A stretch of 64,000 bases of DNA from Heliocidaris tuberculata (GCA_025618425.1 CM046836.1:15650135-15714134), one strand, 5' to 3'. Shown: positions 1-12,214, counted from the first letter of the stretch. The notes: a model not told the origin generated them from the letters alone. Numbers and translations are program-made.

Positions 1-1084
1 CATGGTGTGGTTTCATGAAAACAAATACATGTAATCACTTGACTATTTATGTCTTACTTCCTGATAAAAGTAGGAAGGTTTGTTGACTATCAGTGAAATT
101 TTTGGTACATATGGCATCTGTACACGTGTATGTCTAATGACCTAAAGATCTTTCGTTATACAGTTACTCTCATGGAATGGAGAGGTTGAATATGGACCAC
201 TGTGCTTGTGTGTAAATGTAATTCTCTGTCTATCAGTTAAACAGTTGGAGTCGTTTCACAAAACCATCATAAGCACAAGTCTACAGACATCCATTGAAAT
301 GCACGTGTTTTAGGTGGATGTCAGTATGTTGTACTTATGACGGTTTTCGTGACACGCTGCCAATTTTATCCTAAAGTGACCTCAACATGATATTCAAAGC
401 TCGTTGTGCTTACTGTATGATCAATAAATATGCTCGAACATTTAAAACTGAGCACAAAATATTGTTTTGATTTTAATGTCATCAAAGCAATATTCATGCC
501 ATGCTTATAATAAAACATTCATATTTATGAAATGGGATGTTATGATTTATTAAGGAAAAGAAATGTCCTGAAAATAACAATAGTCTCCCATTCTCCCAAG
601 CCAAGCCTGAAAATATAAGATGCAGTATTTAATTTGTCTGAATATGTACAATGACTGATTTCTTTTGTAAAATTGTAAATAAGATAAACTATGGAATGTT
701 ATGATTGTATTTGTATAAAGAAGCATGACTGCTCAAAATAGTCTTTGTTCAAAATAAAGATTCATGTCTGACATACTATAACATTCCTGAGTTTGTTGTA
801 TTTATTAATTTATCCCATACATTTGTTGTACATTATTGCCATTTCATACTAAAGACTTTCTTGAGTTAGACTTGGCATAAATGTTAAAGTGATTTGGTAA
901 CTTTGTAGAGGATTGATAAAATCTGAGCTGCCTGGCCTTACATGCTATCAGTGTATGTAATATGGTGTAAAAATGAAGCCCAGGGAAAAAAAAAAGGACT
1001 TCAAAATCATCATGTGCCTCACAAAAGTAAACATGCAAGTGACCAGAAATGCCACTCATTTTCCCCATAAACTCAGTGTTAGAC
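1..1084. other. Gene-free left flank, possible 3' end of an upstream gene
   Basis: I see no coding region here. An AATAAA hexamer at 753-758 on the plus strand could be the polyadenylation signal of a plus-strand gene lying outside the window, because the preceding 750 bases are AT-rich, free of obvious repeats and look like a 3'UTR. This is inference only; no coding exon supports it. Confidence 0.2.
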
Positions 1085-1087
1085 TAA

Positions 1088-1500
1088 AGGCCACTGCACA
1101 CCTTACGATGGGTCTGCGATCCATTTCAGAAGAATATGTAATATCATTTGACATATCATTTAACGGAAAAATATTTTTGATTGAGGGTCTGAATAGCCAT
1201 ACAGATAGTTAAATCGACAATACGGCCTTTGCCGAGTTTTCTAGTTGGTGGAATGGCCAAATCGGCTCCGAGTCGTAGTGACGTCACAAAAATCGTACGA
1301 CTGCCTGCGATTTGAAAATAATTTTGCCCTTATTCCCTGTAAAAAGCTGACAGCTCACCAAAACCCTATGCTTAGTATTCATATTGCTTTTCAGAACCTG
1401 AATAGGGTAAATTTCATTTGTTAAAATGCCAATATTTGATGCCATTGCGATTTATTTCACAAATCGGATCGCAGACTGATCGTAAGGTGTGCGGTGGCCT
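1088..1500. mobile_element. Non-autonomous DNA transposon, TAA target duplication (PIF/Harbinger-like MITE)
   Basis: The left end begins AGGCCACTGCACACCTTACG and the right end is its near-perfect reverse complement, ending GTGCGGTGGCCT. TAA lies on both sides (1085-1087 and 1501-1503). Inverted termini with a 3-bp TAA duplication are typical of PIF/Harbinger elements. The interior has no transposase reading frame, so this is a 413-bp non-autonomous copy. Confidence 0.7.
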
Positions 1501-1503
1501 TAA

Positions 1504-1951
1504 AGGTATTGTGCAGTAGTGGGAAAGGTGGCGCTTTGGATATTTAACTAATTTGTCAGCTGGAATGGAAATTACTACATATACTGTTGTGAAATGATTA
1601 ATTTCGAACGTAGGTGACGTTTGTTTGAAGAAAAGGGGTTTAGGTGGCTAAAATATCCCAAAAAATAAACATCGAATTACAAGCGTGGTACCGTGTTGAC
1701 AGTTCACACACGTGTAAACAGTGTGTGCGCCGTTGAGCCGGGAGCGTCGGGGTAGGTGGTCCTTAGCGAGGGTATAAGGTAACCGTTGATATTAGATCAT
1801 TTGAATTATTTTACTGAAAATCACCGTAAATCATGAATAGAATACCGGATTATCTCACTCATGTATCTTTTTATGCAAGCCGAACAATATGAGACTTTTT
1901 TGAGCAGTTTCATGCCAACTTTCATTTTGCTACCACTACTGTTTATTACCT
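1504..1951. mobile_element. Non-autonomous DNA transposon with TTAA target duplication
   Basis: The left terminus AGGTATTGTGCAGTAGTGG matches the inverted right terminus CCACTACTGTTTATTACCT. TTAA occurs directly outside both ends (1500-1503 and 1952-1955). TTAA duplications are used by the piggyBac and Kolobok superfamilies. It directly abuts the previous element and shares the junction bases with it. No transposase is encoded. Confidence 0.65.
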
Positions 1952-2397
1952 TTAAAGCGTATGGCCATAGTATTCAGTCATAGATATCTTTATAATAGCA
2001 TGTATTTGAAAACCTTTCTATGCCTGGCTATTTATTTATCCTTCTGAACATCATTATACAATACAAAAATTCAAGAATTTATTAAATCAAGCCTCCACAA
2101 AGTTACCGAATCCCTTTAATAGTAAAACAAATGTTATAGGCAAGCCTTGTTCATACTAAACAGTATAAAAAGGTAATACAGGTATTCCAAGAGCTTGTTT
2201 TGGAAGGGGGAAAGATTCACATCTATTCACAATCCAATTATACGATAGTCCTGGATAGGGATTTTTATAAATTCATTTTTGTAGGCATACATTGTGTACA
2301 AGACTGAAAATTTATAAAGCTGCCAAATAAATTCTTTAGGAATTTCAAATGAAATATAAGGTAGCACTTAAAGAAAGGCCTCTATGACCTGGTCTAT

Positions 2398-2403
2398 TTT
2401 ATT
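2398..2403 (-). promoter_or_regulatory. Candidate poly(A) signal of MRM2
   Basis: TTTATT on the plus strand reads AATAAA on the minus strand, about 160 bases past the MRM2 stop. It is the first canonical hexamer I noticed downstream of that stop; no transcript evidence is available. Confidence 0.35.
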
Positions 2404-2562
2404 GTCAGTTGAGTTAATTAACCAATAACCGTTTTACAGATACAGATACACTATGGCAAGTAGGACATCCCTAGGCTGCTTGTTTGCATTTTCACTACTG
2501 TATAAAGTCATCCTCTTTATCGAAATGGATGACCAAGAAGCAATATTTCCCCTACAAGTACA

Positions 2563-3087
2563 TCAGCTCTTTGGGTGCATCAAATATCTCTTAAAGCCTA
2601 GAGCCAACAGGTAGATCTCCGACGATTCTTTCCTGCTTGCCTCTGGCCTCAGTATCTTCACTGAGCGGAAGCACTCTGTCAACTCCCCTTTCAACAAGCC
2701 TGTGTCATGCCCATCCCACAACTTTGCCAGGAAGTGGCCATTCTCGCACAAAATGTTTCTTGCAAAACACATCGCTGTTCGCACAAGGGTTATGATTTGT
2801 TCATGGTCCATGGCACGGATTCCTGTGGCGTTTGGAGCCATGTCGCTCAAGACAGCATCAGAGACTCTGTTTTCTAGGTGTCCTAGTATCCGCTCTTGGA
2901 TTGCAGGGTCGGTGAAGTCACTCTGGTCCAGGATAATGGCGCCCTCTACAGGCTGCATGGGCAGCAGATCCACAGCTACAACAGATCCCCTGGGTTTGGA
3001 AGCATCTGTATTAAGTGATAAATAAATAATCGCTTGGGTGGATCATACACAATGAAAATGTGAAAAGTGAAAAATACTCATTTTGTA

Positions 3088-3118
<31 letters not shown>

Positions 3119-5736
3119 AATAAAAAAATATACATGTATTTCTGTTAATTAACAGTGGTGAAGCTACATGTATAAGAAAGAGGGGAAATTTTGAAAAGAA
3201 AGGGAGAAGGGGAATGAGAGCATAAAAAGAAGACAGTGGAATCCCTTCCAAACCCCCCGACTAATAGGTAACCCTTTTAATTAGCTTTACCTCCATCAAG
3301 CAACAACGAAAAGTGCCAGGAAAAAAAAAATCTTGAATATTAAGCTTAACTTATCAATATAACCATTTCCAAGAAAAGGTTGTTCAAGTTCTACAAGGAG
3401 TTGAATTTGCATCATGCATGTTTACTTTGCATGGCAGAATTAGTCTTTTCAACAGCCACTTGTGTCCATGAGCCAGGGGCTGCTCCACAGTCGATGACGG
3501 TGTGACCAGGTTTCATAAGTCTGTACTTGGAGTCTATCTCAATGAGTTTGTAAGCACTTCTAGCTCTGTAGTTGTCAACCTGACAAAAAAGTAGACATTT
3601 ATTTGTTACCATTTTTTTTAAATTCCTCATTAAATATTTTTTGCAATTAACAAAAATCATTTTGTCTTCATTTATTCACATAAAATCATTATACTTCAAA
3701 GGGCTTCTACATTTTACTAAATTTATTTACTTACAATTTTAAAAGTACAACAACAGCACAATTGCATGAACGGCAAGTAAGAGGGTGTGCATTTGAGTTT
3801 TGATGAGCAAATGCTAACTTATTTCCCAGAGTCCAATTAAAACATTTTTGTTTTACATAAAACTTTTAAAAATTAACCTTCTGTTATGTTTGACTTTCAT
3901 ATAACTTTATATATATTTTTGTGATTAATAGATAAGTGGATTCTTGGCCCTTTCTCTCTATGATAGGATTCGTCTATAATCACTTTATTTGTTATTTGGT
4001 CCAATTGGTACCAAAATGTGAACTCAACTCCTGCTGCATGTGCACAAGTTAGACCAGGGCCACTTATACATGTACAAGCTTATCTGAAGATAACCTTGTA
4101 CTCCAGACTAGCTTTTACGGGTGAATAGGCTTCAATAGCTTTTGTGTGTATCAGTGGGCCTTTTTCCAGTCTAGATCATTCATACATGAGAGGAAAATAA
4201 TTATTTAAAATTTCACTTTCAACTCTGAATCCCCAACTTTTTGGCACAGTAAGAGTTGAAGAGTCCCTGAATCAGGTAATCTAGCAAATTTAAGGAAAAT
4301 TAAATCTTGCTTAGAGCAATTTTGTTGTCTGTTTTTGACTGCTGCAACAGTGAATGTTCAGGGATGTAAGTGGGTAGCAAAAAAAAATCCGGAAAATATT
4401 TGACGAGCACAGTGATTCAGTCAAGTGTAGGTGTTGGTGTGAGGAGACCCCCCCCTCCCCCGAAATTTTAAAGCTAACACATACATGCACATACATATAA
4501 AACAGAGAATACTCCGGTCTCCGTTCGCATCCTTCTCCTCTGTCCATTTCCAAGTCCACTTATTCTTGATTCCTATGTCGATTTTCGCTATATTTGCAGT
4601 CCTGTCCACTTCCATTTTGATTTTTTAATTCCAATAAGAGGCACAAGAAAATCAGGAAACGAAGTCGAAACGCTATCACAAAGTGACAAAGTCGTAAAGT
4701 CGAAGTATCTATGCAGTATGCGATGCGACATCGACAGTACACAATACACAGCGCATCGCGCTGTGCACGTGTATGTGTGTATATTAGTGTGCTAGCGCTA
4801 GCTTCGCCATGCAGTCGTCCTGACAATGCACATTCCAGAACGCTTAGTCTCATACATCAGCCACTTTTCCTGTCGCCGCACGTTCAAAATACAAAATCAT
4901 TACGTGGCGTGGCTGTTACGCGAATTTTAGTAAAGCGCATGGTTTTACAGTCCATAGCACTTGTCCACACATACTCGTTACCAGGATTTTTATACAAAAT
5001 TCGTGCTGTGCGTACGAGAACCACTTCACACTATAATTAACATACTTCGTATGAAACGGCCAGTAAAAGACTATATTTCATTTGGGAGGGTTTTTTTTCC
5101 GCCACTAGGTTAATGCACACGAAAGTACGATAATGCCTTCAACACCTTACATGTCACAGAAAAAAACCCGGAAATATTTCTTTGATTTTAAAAAATCCGG
5201 AATTCCGGAAAAATCCGGAAGTCTTACATCCCTGAATGTTGGACACAGTCCTACATAGGCAAGGGCCTATGAGTGGACCAGGGCCCTCTGCATAAAAAGT
5301 TGCGATTAAACGCAACTCAAAAAATTAAACGCAAGTCCCAAATACGCGATCCTGATTGGTTGAAAATCGAGTTGCGTTTAATTTTTTGACTTGCATTTAA
5401 TCGCAACTTTTTATGTAATAGGGCCCAGATGGCGATATAAACAGATATATCTCTTTACCCCCTCCCCCCCCCTCCACCTCCTGCTTCCCATCCTTAAATA
5501 AAATACACATTCATATATACCCTTGCTTGCTTGACAAAGGGATCATTGATATGCCTGCTGATCCATTGTTGTGAGCTATGGGATTTATTCTTCAGACTAG
5601 GTCGCTTTTTACTCAGGACACCACTCAAATGAAGACATCTTGTTCCAAAAAGTGTGCTCCTTGCCTGTGACAGAATACATGTATAGGCTGGGCCACGTAC
5701 ATGTGTGCATAAATGATGTATAAGCTTCCTTGACAT
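2563..5736 (-). CDS. MRM2: Mitochondrial rRNA 2'-O-ribose methyltransferase MRM2 (FtsJ2/RrmJ family)
   Basis: This SAM-dependent enzyme methylates the 2'-O of a uridine in the large mitochondrial rRNA; human MRM2 acts on the mitoribosome A-loop. Three exons join in phase: 5521-5736, 3426-3579 and 2563-3005, with GT donors and AG acceptors, giving about 270 residues (the human protein is near 246). Exon 1 supplies a basic leader of about 50 residues suited to mitochondrial import, followed by [14 protein letters not shown]. Exon 2 carries RARSAYKL (with the first catalytic Lys) and the SAM-binding DCGAAPGSW. Exon 3 carries AVDLLPM, the catalytic-Asp motif [10 protein letters not shown], the second Lys in the FLAKLWDG region, and the [19 protein letters not shown] ending with its catalytic Lys and Glu. 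All K-D-K-E tetrad positions appear present. The start is the first ATG in frame upstream of the conserved region. The first intron (1.9 kb) hosts transposon copies. No frame damage is seen. Confidence 0.93.
4359..5234. mobile_element. Terminal-inverted-repeat element (hAT-like, non-autonomous) in MRM2 intron 1
   Basis: The left end CAGGGATGTAAG and the right end CTTACATCCCTG are perfect 12-base inverted repeats. AATGTT flanks both sides (4353-4358 and 5235-5240). If the last two bases of the right end are counted as target, the duplication becomes the 8-mer TGAATGTT, as in hAT elements. Both subterminal regions carry AATCCGGAAA-type repeats in inverted orientation. Short open frames inside show no transposase motifs. 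Confidence 0.65.
5281..5426. repeat. Palindromic MITE, copy 1
   Basis: GGGCCCT...ATAAAAAGTTGCGATTAAAC on the left is mirrored by TTTAATCGCAACTTTTTATG...AGGGCCC on the right, around a unique centre containing CGCGATCCTGATTGG. A second, 3'-truncated copy lies at 23420-23531. No coding capacity. Confidence 0.7.
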
Positions 5737-5740
5737 GATG

Positions 5741-6239
5741 ACAGCAGATAAAACTCACTCTCAGAATGATGAAATAACAGGAACTTGTCCAGTTGTTAAA
5801 TTGGCACGTTCAACTCACATAGATTTCAATATCTGGGACAAAACACACTGCATGTTCATTCCCACTTCACTCATTACAATAAATCATACAGTGGGTATTT
5901 TCGGTACACAGAATCTGCTGTAATCGTTTAAGAAATACGATATCTCATATGTCACATCATAAATATATCACATCCATTGATCCAAGCAGGGGCGAGTTAC
6001 CAGACTTGTAGGCCTACGGCAGCAAAGGCAACGGTTCTTGAGTATGCAGCCGACCCGACGGGCCTGGGCGCGGCGACAACGACAGCTACCTAGTGGCATC
6101 ATATCAAGGAGTTATAACTCCTTGGTGGCATGGTGTACGCGTATGCACGCACCGGTACGGTGGTGATGTGCTGGAGACAGCATGCACGTGTGAAAAGTGG
6201 GCGTGGTTGTGGGAGTGATCGTGGGCGTATCGGTATATA
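5741..6239. other. Intergenic stretch upstream of MRM2
   Basis: This must hold the MRM2 promoter and 5'UTR, but no TATA box or other decisive motif stands out. A 20-base palindrome, CAAGGAGTTATAACTCCTTG, lies near 6104-6123; the same CAAGGAGTTAT word recurs as transposon termini near 17.75-17.96 kb. Confidence 0.3.
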
Positions 6240-6257
6240 TCCTCACAGCACAGATCA

Positions 6258-6458
6258 TTACCATCATCATGCATCATCATCATCATCATCATCATCGTCG
6301 TCGTCGTCGTCGCGTCATCATCACCATCATCATTACATAACCATCTTCTTCATCATCATCATACATTATCATCTTCATCGTCATCATGAGTATCATCATC
6401 ACCACCACCAACACCACCACCACCACCACCACCACCACCACCACCACCACCACCACCG
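6258..6458. repeat. Compound microsatellite (ATC)n / (GTC)n / (ACC)n
   Basis: Runs of CAT/ATC triplets, then TCG triplets, then interrupted ATC and a near-pure block of CAC triplets at about 6400-6458. Open frames translating to poly-His, poly-Ser or poly-Val here are artefacts of the triplet repeat. Confidence 0.9.
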
Positions 6459-6481
6459 AGTACCTTTCTTCATAAACAGAA

Positions 6482-7034
6482 GCGGATCTAGAGGGGGGGT
6501 TGAGGGGGTTGCAACCCCCCCCCACAAAAAAAAAAAAAATCCGGGGACCATTTTTTTTTTTTATCTTATCTTTTTTTTTAAACTTGTAATTTTATTTTAT
6601 TCTATTTATGTATTTATTTTATTTTTTATTATTATTCTGCCAGTCCATCATATTCGACTGAGATTTGCCAGTGAGTATCAGTGACAAGCTGTTCATAATA
6701 AAAGTATTAGGCTGACAGTGCTTATTCCAAGGTCCCCAATTCTTTGTATCTGTGTTGTCAACTGGCCTTACATTGCAGGAAAATGCAACTAAATTTTACA
6801 AATTTTCATGGGGGGGTTAATTTGGCAATGACCTCTATACCAAAAATAGTGGTGTTTTAGATGCAAGAAAACGCCATTTTCACACACAGATTTTCAAAAA
6901 TTCTCCCTACTGTGGGAGGGGGGACACCCCCCTCCCACACCCTCCCCCCTCGCTCGCTCCGCTCGCTCGGGCTCGGTCGCTACGCTCCCTCGCATACCGC
7001 CCCCAACCCCCCCCTTTATAAAAAGCTAGATCCG
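6482..7034. mobile_element. G/C-run-rich inverted-repeat element, GCGGATCTAG termini
   Basis: GCGGATCTAG at the left end is matched by CTAGATCCGC at the right end. Inside are long G, C, A and T homopolymers and a GC-rich patch of repeated GCTCG words near 6950-6980. It belongs to the same loose family as 7061-7218 and, more distantly, 38911-39254. No protein is encoded. Confidence 0.5.
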
Positions 7035-7060
7035 CCCCTGATAAACGTAAACATCAATAC

Positions 7061-7218
7061 GTGGCGGATCCAGGCAGGGGCGCCAAGTGTGCGCGTCCCC
7101 TTTCTGTTTTGTAATTTTTACCGTGGGAGGGGCTCTACCCCTAGCTCCCAAATTCTCCGCTCCCTCGCCGCTGGCACCCCCCCCCCCCCCCCCCATTTCA
7201 CATTTCTGGATCCGCCAC
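7061..7218. mobile_element. Short inverted-repeat element, GTGGCGGATCCAG termini
   Basis: GTGGCGGATCCAG at the left end is perfectly inverted at the right end (CTGGATCCGCCAC, 7206-7218). The 158-bp body contains a C homopolymer of about 17 bases and the words CTAGCTCCCAAATTC. It is clearly a non-autonomous element. Confidence 0.65.
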
Positions 7219-7770
7219 TGATCAATGCCGGATTACCATCGTAAAATTTAATGAAAATATTACAGCAGATGGTTATGGCTACAATAATGCATAAACGTTT
7301 TGAACAGATTTGAAATGTATTTATATAATGTCGCATATACAGTTGTCAAGTAAGTTTTTCTTTGTGTCCTCCTGTTTGGTAGGCCCTATGTTTACTTTAT
7401 CGATTCTTTATTTATATCACATGTGTAGCAATTACTGCCAAAAAGTGGTTCAGTGTTACATGAGAAACATGAACATTGTTTGGGATAATATAACCTATAT
7501 ACTTTCCAAGAAAAGAAAGCCTCACTGAAAACACCAATGGCAGACAGTGTTCCGAATAGATCAGACAAAACCTATACCATAAATGCCTACAATGAACTTT
7601 CTATGTGTGATTTCAGTGGAATAGTACTAGTAATACAGTAGTTTGAATGAGAGGTTTGGGACCTCTAGGAAGCAGAGCTTGTGGATGGGGCCCCTTTTAC
7701 GTAATGAGTAAATAATGTATCAAATAAGATTTCAAGATGAACTTATTTACAGAAGTATACACTCATAAAC

Positions 7771-7812
7771 ACCCCCCCCCACACACACACACACACGCAC
7801 ACACACACACGT
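7771..7812. repeat. C-run plus (AC)n microsatellite
   Basis: A run of C residues passes directly into an interrupted AC dinucleotide repeat ending near 7811. Simple sequence only. Confidence 0.85.
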
Positions 7813-10115
7813 CATACAACATTGCTTCCTGAGTTTAAAGTATGTGCAACTTGGAGTCTACCAAATATATATTTTTGACACATAATTTTGAACCTAGACA
7901 ATGTGGTACTAGTCCTGATGTTCAGGGGCAGCTTATTCCATTTTTTAAGACAAAATATTAAAAATGAGTTAAGAGCAGTATCAGTTCTTACGTAAGGTTG
8001 ATGAATAAGATTTCTCTGATGTGTATTATAATGGTAGAGGGCAGAGTTTGCCATAAACACAACTTTCAAAAATGAACACTGAGTAGAAGACTGAAATTTA
8101 AACATCAAAATCAAACAATTAAGAGAGACCAATTCATCAAAAGGCAAGATAATGTAATTGTATAAACAAAGGAGTACAAGGACTTCTGTAATTTAAATTG
8201 GAGGCTGGTATAGCTTTCTTGTGGAGAACTTGCAACTTATAAATATGACTCCTAAAGGTATGTCCCCAAGCAATATTACAGTACATTAAATGAGGCACAT
8301 ACAGAGTGACTAAGGTGTGTTGGGGTAGAAAGAACCTCAGTTTAGAAATTACATCAACACTCCGAGAGACTTTTGAACATACAGTACTAAGGTGTTCTTT
8401 CCATGTTAAATGCTTGTCAACCTTAAACCCAGAAATTGTACACTTTCACTTTCGGTGATCTGATGTTCACCAATAATTAACGGGTTGACATTTTCAGGAA
8501 TATTCCTATACCTCTTGATCTGAAAATAACGTACTTCGTTTTGCCCGCATTTAACATGAGCTACATTACAACAGAACCATTCATAAAGATTGTTAATCTC
8601 ATTGTTGACAGACGACATTAAATTCATATAATGATATTATTATATTTATTTACCAGTAACAAGATACAATACATTATGATATTTACAATATTTACAGGAA
8701 AAAAATATAATTACATCATGGTAAAAAAAACAAGAAAAAAATTGGTAAAATGGGACCAGAAAATAGCACAAGTGCTAGTCAGGACCGGCCCCAGGTCTAA
8801 GATTTGCTTATGAAAATTAAGTTATATATATATATATATAAGCATATGATTTAAACTAGTATTGACAATAGTTATCATATTAAACAATGTATGAATACAA
8901 AAACACTGTGAATGTTAAATAATGGAGTATGAATACAAAAACACTGTGAATGTTAAACAATGTATGAACACAAAAAACATTGTGAATGTTTTTGTGCGAA
9001 AATAATAAGCAAGTGTCATCAGCAAACAGCGAATATGAAAACAACTTCGATGAGTTAATTATGTCATTTATATAAACCAAAAAACAATAAGGGACCAAGA
9101 ACTGAACCTTGTGGAACGCCACATTTAACATTATTAGATTACGATTTGACACCATTTACCACAACAAATTGCAGCCGATTTTCCAGGTAACTTTTGAACT
9201 AGGTTAAAGCTATTCCGCGAATACCATAGTGCTCAAGTTTACTTAAAAGGATATTGTGGTCAATGGTGTCAAATGCCTTTGACAAATCTAAAAATACGCC
9301 AAGGCAGTATTTGCCACCATCAATAGCATTTATAATAGTATTCACCAAATTCAAAATACGGCGTACTAGTAGAGAAATTTTGACGAAAACCAAATTGTTA
9401 TGGAATCAAAACATTATTCCGAAGTAGGAAATCATTTAATCTTTTATAAACTATTTCTGATATGAATTCTGAACAGGTGAAATATCCTTGCATAATTTAG
9501 CAGGCACATTTATGAAATATTTATTGAAATATTCTGCTTTTTGCAAATTAGATGTTAATGACGTCTCCTCATGGTCCATTTCAGTTGGGATCGGATCTCT
9601 TTTCCCTCTTCTTAATAAATCATTAATATGTGACCAAGTTTTCTTAATATCCTTCATAGTACATTGAAAGACATTATCGTAATATATTTTCTTACTCGGG
9701 AACGAACAAGATTTGTCGATGTATTTTTATAATCAACATACCTCTTCCTATTGCCCTCATTTTGGATTTTTAATGTACGCATTATAAAGCTTGTTTTTTA
9801 CAATTTATAGATTTCAAAAGACCGTGGGTAATCCAAGGTTTCCTACATTTCTTCTTCACCTTTGATTCTACACGAGGAAAATGCAAATCATACAAGTTGG
9901 AGAATATATTTATAAAATAATCATAAGATTCATTAGCATCAAACAAAATATAGAGATCACGCCAGTCGATGTTCAGAAGCTCTTGCCTAATAAAACAATT
10001 AACTTTCTCGTCTGTAATCACATGCCGAAAGATAGTGTCATTTTTCCTGCGAGTATTGTACAACTTGCCATTATTAGTACAAAAAAATGGGCATATAATC
10101 AGATAAATCAGAGCA
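7812..10115 (-). pseudogene. Degenerate non-LTR retrotransposon (endonuclease C-terminus + reverse transcriptase)
   Basis: Read on the minus strand, broken frames appear in the order expected of a LINE ORF2. Near 10.1 kb an SDLSDYMPIF segment resembles the end of an APE-type endonuclease. Next come KPWITHGLLKSI (about 9800) and KDIKKTWSHINDLL (about 9650). The polymerase core follows, [20 protein letters not shown] near 9250, then YINDI...SLFADDTCLLF near 9050 with the catalytic Asp pair. NEINNLYEWFCCN (about 8590), FLGLRL and the tail WNKLPLNIRTSTTLSRFK near 7900 complete the set. Frames are split by stops and frameshifts, and a small repeat array interrupts them at 8880-8990. The motif style suggests the CR1/Jockey group; the exact clade is uncertain. 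The 5' part is missing, so the copy is inactive. Confidence 0.8.
8884..8990. repeat. Short tandem repeat inside the dead retrotransposon
   Basis: Three imperfect copies of a unit of roughly 50 bases containing GAATACAAAAACACTGTGAA and GTTAAACAATGTATGAA lie in tandem. They interrupt the reverse transcriptase region. Confidence 0.6.
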
Positions 10116-10117
10116 AA

Positions 10118-10350
10118 TTATTCCGCAGATAAAGCCGCCATGACCTCTCCATCAGCCGACGACCAGACTGCTTCAACCTGAGGGTGGGAAACCAGCTTCA
10201 TTAGCATCTGATGGATGAACTTGGTGAGGTCTTCCTGAAACGGTGAGATGCCTGAACCTTTGAGGTGTCCTCTTTCTCTTATCAGCTCCGCCTGCTTTCT
10301 GTATGAGCATAGCTTCACGAGGATCGGACGAGGTTTGCTGGAGCTGGAAA
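10118..10350 (-). pseudogene. Fragment resembling a retroelement ORF1 / Transposase_22-type protein
   Basis: A minus-strand frame reads KPRPILVKLCSYRKQAELI, then LKGSGISPFQEDLTK and ends VWSSADGEVMAAL before running into the neighbouring dead retrotransposon. The pattern KPRPI-V, LKG-I-EDLT and VW-DG is typical of the C-terminal domain of L1-type ORF1 or related ORF1-like proteins. No start codon context and no upstream partner are visible, so it is a fragment. The family assignment is from motif memory, not a search. Confidence 0.45.
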
Positions 10351-12044
10351 ATATTTGGATGAAAAAAAAAAAATCTAATAATGTATTCTACATAAATGTG
10401 AGATACATGCACAAAGTATTTTTGTTCATGGGATTCTTTGGACTTAGTGGAAACATCAGGAAGATGAAAAACTGCATAAAACAAAATTTCAAGAACAGTA
10501 TACTGATATAGTTGACAGACATGTCTAATGTTTTTGGAATTATTATTTTTCTGGATATTGGTACTGATGAACAAGTCTTGTTCATCTTAGATATGAAACT
10601 GTCACAGCTTAGAAAGATGGATATTGGCCTTTAGAATTCAGATAAACATGTAGACAGAAAATAGACAGATAGATAGATAGGTAGGTAGGTAGGTAGGTAG
10701 GTATATCACTAGCGTAGCTGAGGGGAGGCAGACTGCCCTCCTGGCAACTCCCCCTCTCCCCCCCCCCCCATTTTTTTTTTTTTTTTTTTTTTAGAGGAAA
10801 ACTGAACCCCTAAAAATCAAAGAGCTTGAAAATGTACCAAAATTTAGATATGCCTTTGTTGTGACGATAGCTTTATTTTTCAGCACCAAATTTTCCTTAT
10901 GTAGGCTACTGGTAATGCTTATAGTTTCACCTTTTCCACAGGACCCAGCAAATTATTATTCTCATTCCAGTTTATGTAAATTCATTAATATATTAGTAGA
11001 ATTCCACTGATATCATACCGAATAAATGGTGGTAGAGCTTTAAAATGTGCTGAACTTTCTCCTTCTGTTATAGCTTAGTTACAAATCCCTGCATATTTAT
11101 TTTGTGAGTATATCATATAACGTGTTTTATGCATAAATTAGCATAAATTAACATAAGGAGATCAAGAAAAATGAATATGATATAACAGTTAACACTGCAG
11201 TTACATTTTATTTCATCAGACTCACCTGGATATACCAAATTTAAGAAACTAATTGATTTATTTCAAGATATAAACTGAATTTGTTTTTGTTTTTTGCATA
11301 AAATTTGGATAAATTAACATTTTTAAATATAGGGTGCCATTCACCGATTTCGTGGCACCCTATCCAAAATTAATGCTTTTGATACATATGACTCACAGGC
11401 AAAAAATTGCGCTTTTGTAAATTCTGTCCCCAAAATTTTGTTAACTGACCTGACTATTATAGGTATTTTATCATTAGCTGCTAAAATGGAAAATAAATAT
11501 CCATTATGTATGAATATATATGGGGATGTATTCTATATAAAGATATAGATATAGCCTAAACTATTGAATTTGAATACATAATGCAAACAGGAAATATGTT
11601 TTATGTTATGGATTCTTTGCCTATAGCGAGTCCAATATAAATTGACAGGCTATGGTGTCTTACAAGTCAATGATAAATTACAAAGTACTGTACCTGCTCT
11701 TATCTGAGATTTAACTTACATGTGTTATATGTTGATTGTGCAATAGCTTTAGATTGTATTGTTGAATTTTTCATTTCATTGTAAGTGAACTTCTGTAGCT
11801 ACAGTAATATCAGTAATTATAAAATTAATAATAAAAATAATGATAGTAATAATGATAAAAGTAATAAAATTAATAATAATTTTAATTCTAATAGTGATGA
11901 TAATAATAATGATAATAATACCAATGATAATAACAATAATAAGAAGAAAGATTTTAAGGTAATATTTCTGTACTACTTTTAATCTATTGTATAATGATGT
12001 TTTATCTCTATTTTTTTCCATATAAAATGTATTTTAATCAATAT
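10351..12044. other. Intergenic, AT-rich, no gene seen
   Basis: It contains an interrupted GATA/GGTA tetranucleotide repeat (about 10668-10702), C and T homopolymers near 10757-10793, a hairpin with 11-base arms reading ATAGGGTGCCA...TGGCACCCTAT at 11330-11365, and an irregular AAT-rich tract at 11820-11945. Nothing coding is supported. Confidence 0.6.
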
Positions 12045-12135
12045 CAGGTGCATCTGGTCAGGTAAGGGGAGGAAGGTCTGCGGAGTTATTAGGTTAACTT
12101 TTTCCATACCCGGGCAGCCTGGCCAGATGCACCTG
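12045..12135. repeat. Inverted repeat, possible small MITE
   Basis: CAGGTGCATCTGGTCAGG (12045-12062) and CCTGGCCAGATGCACCTG (12118-12135) are reverse complements with one mismatch and enclose 55 bases. The termini look like a transposon foldback, but no clear target duplication is seen. Confidence 0.55.
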
Positions 12136-12212
12136 CATGTGATTTATATGTTTTCTCTGGAATTGTTTTTACTCATGTTTGTTATAATTATGTGACTTGA
12201 ATTTTGCCGAAT

Positions 12213-12214
12213 AA

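Noticed and set aside
6130..6684. 184-residue frame with poly-Ser and poly-His
   Set aside because: It is the translation of ATC/ACC triplet repeats and homopolymers, with no conserved segment.
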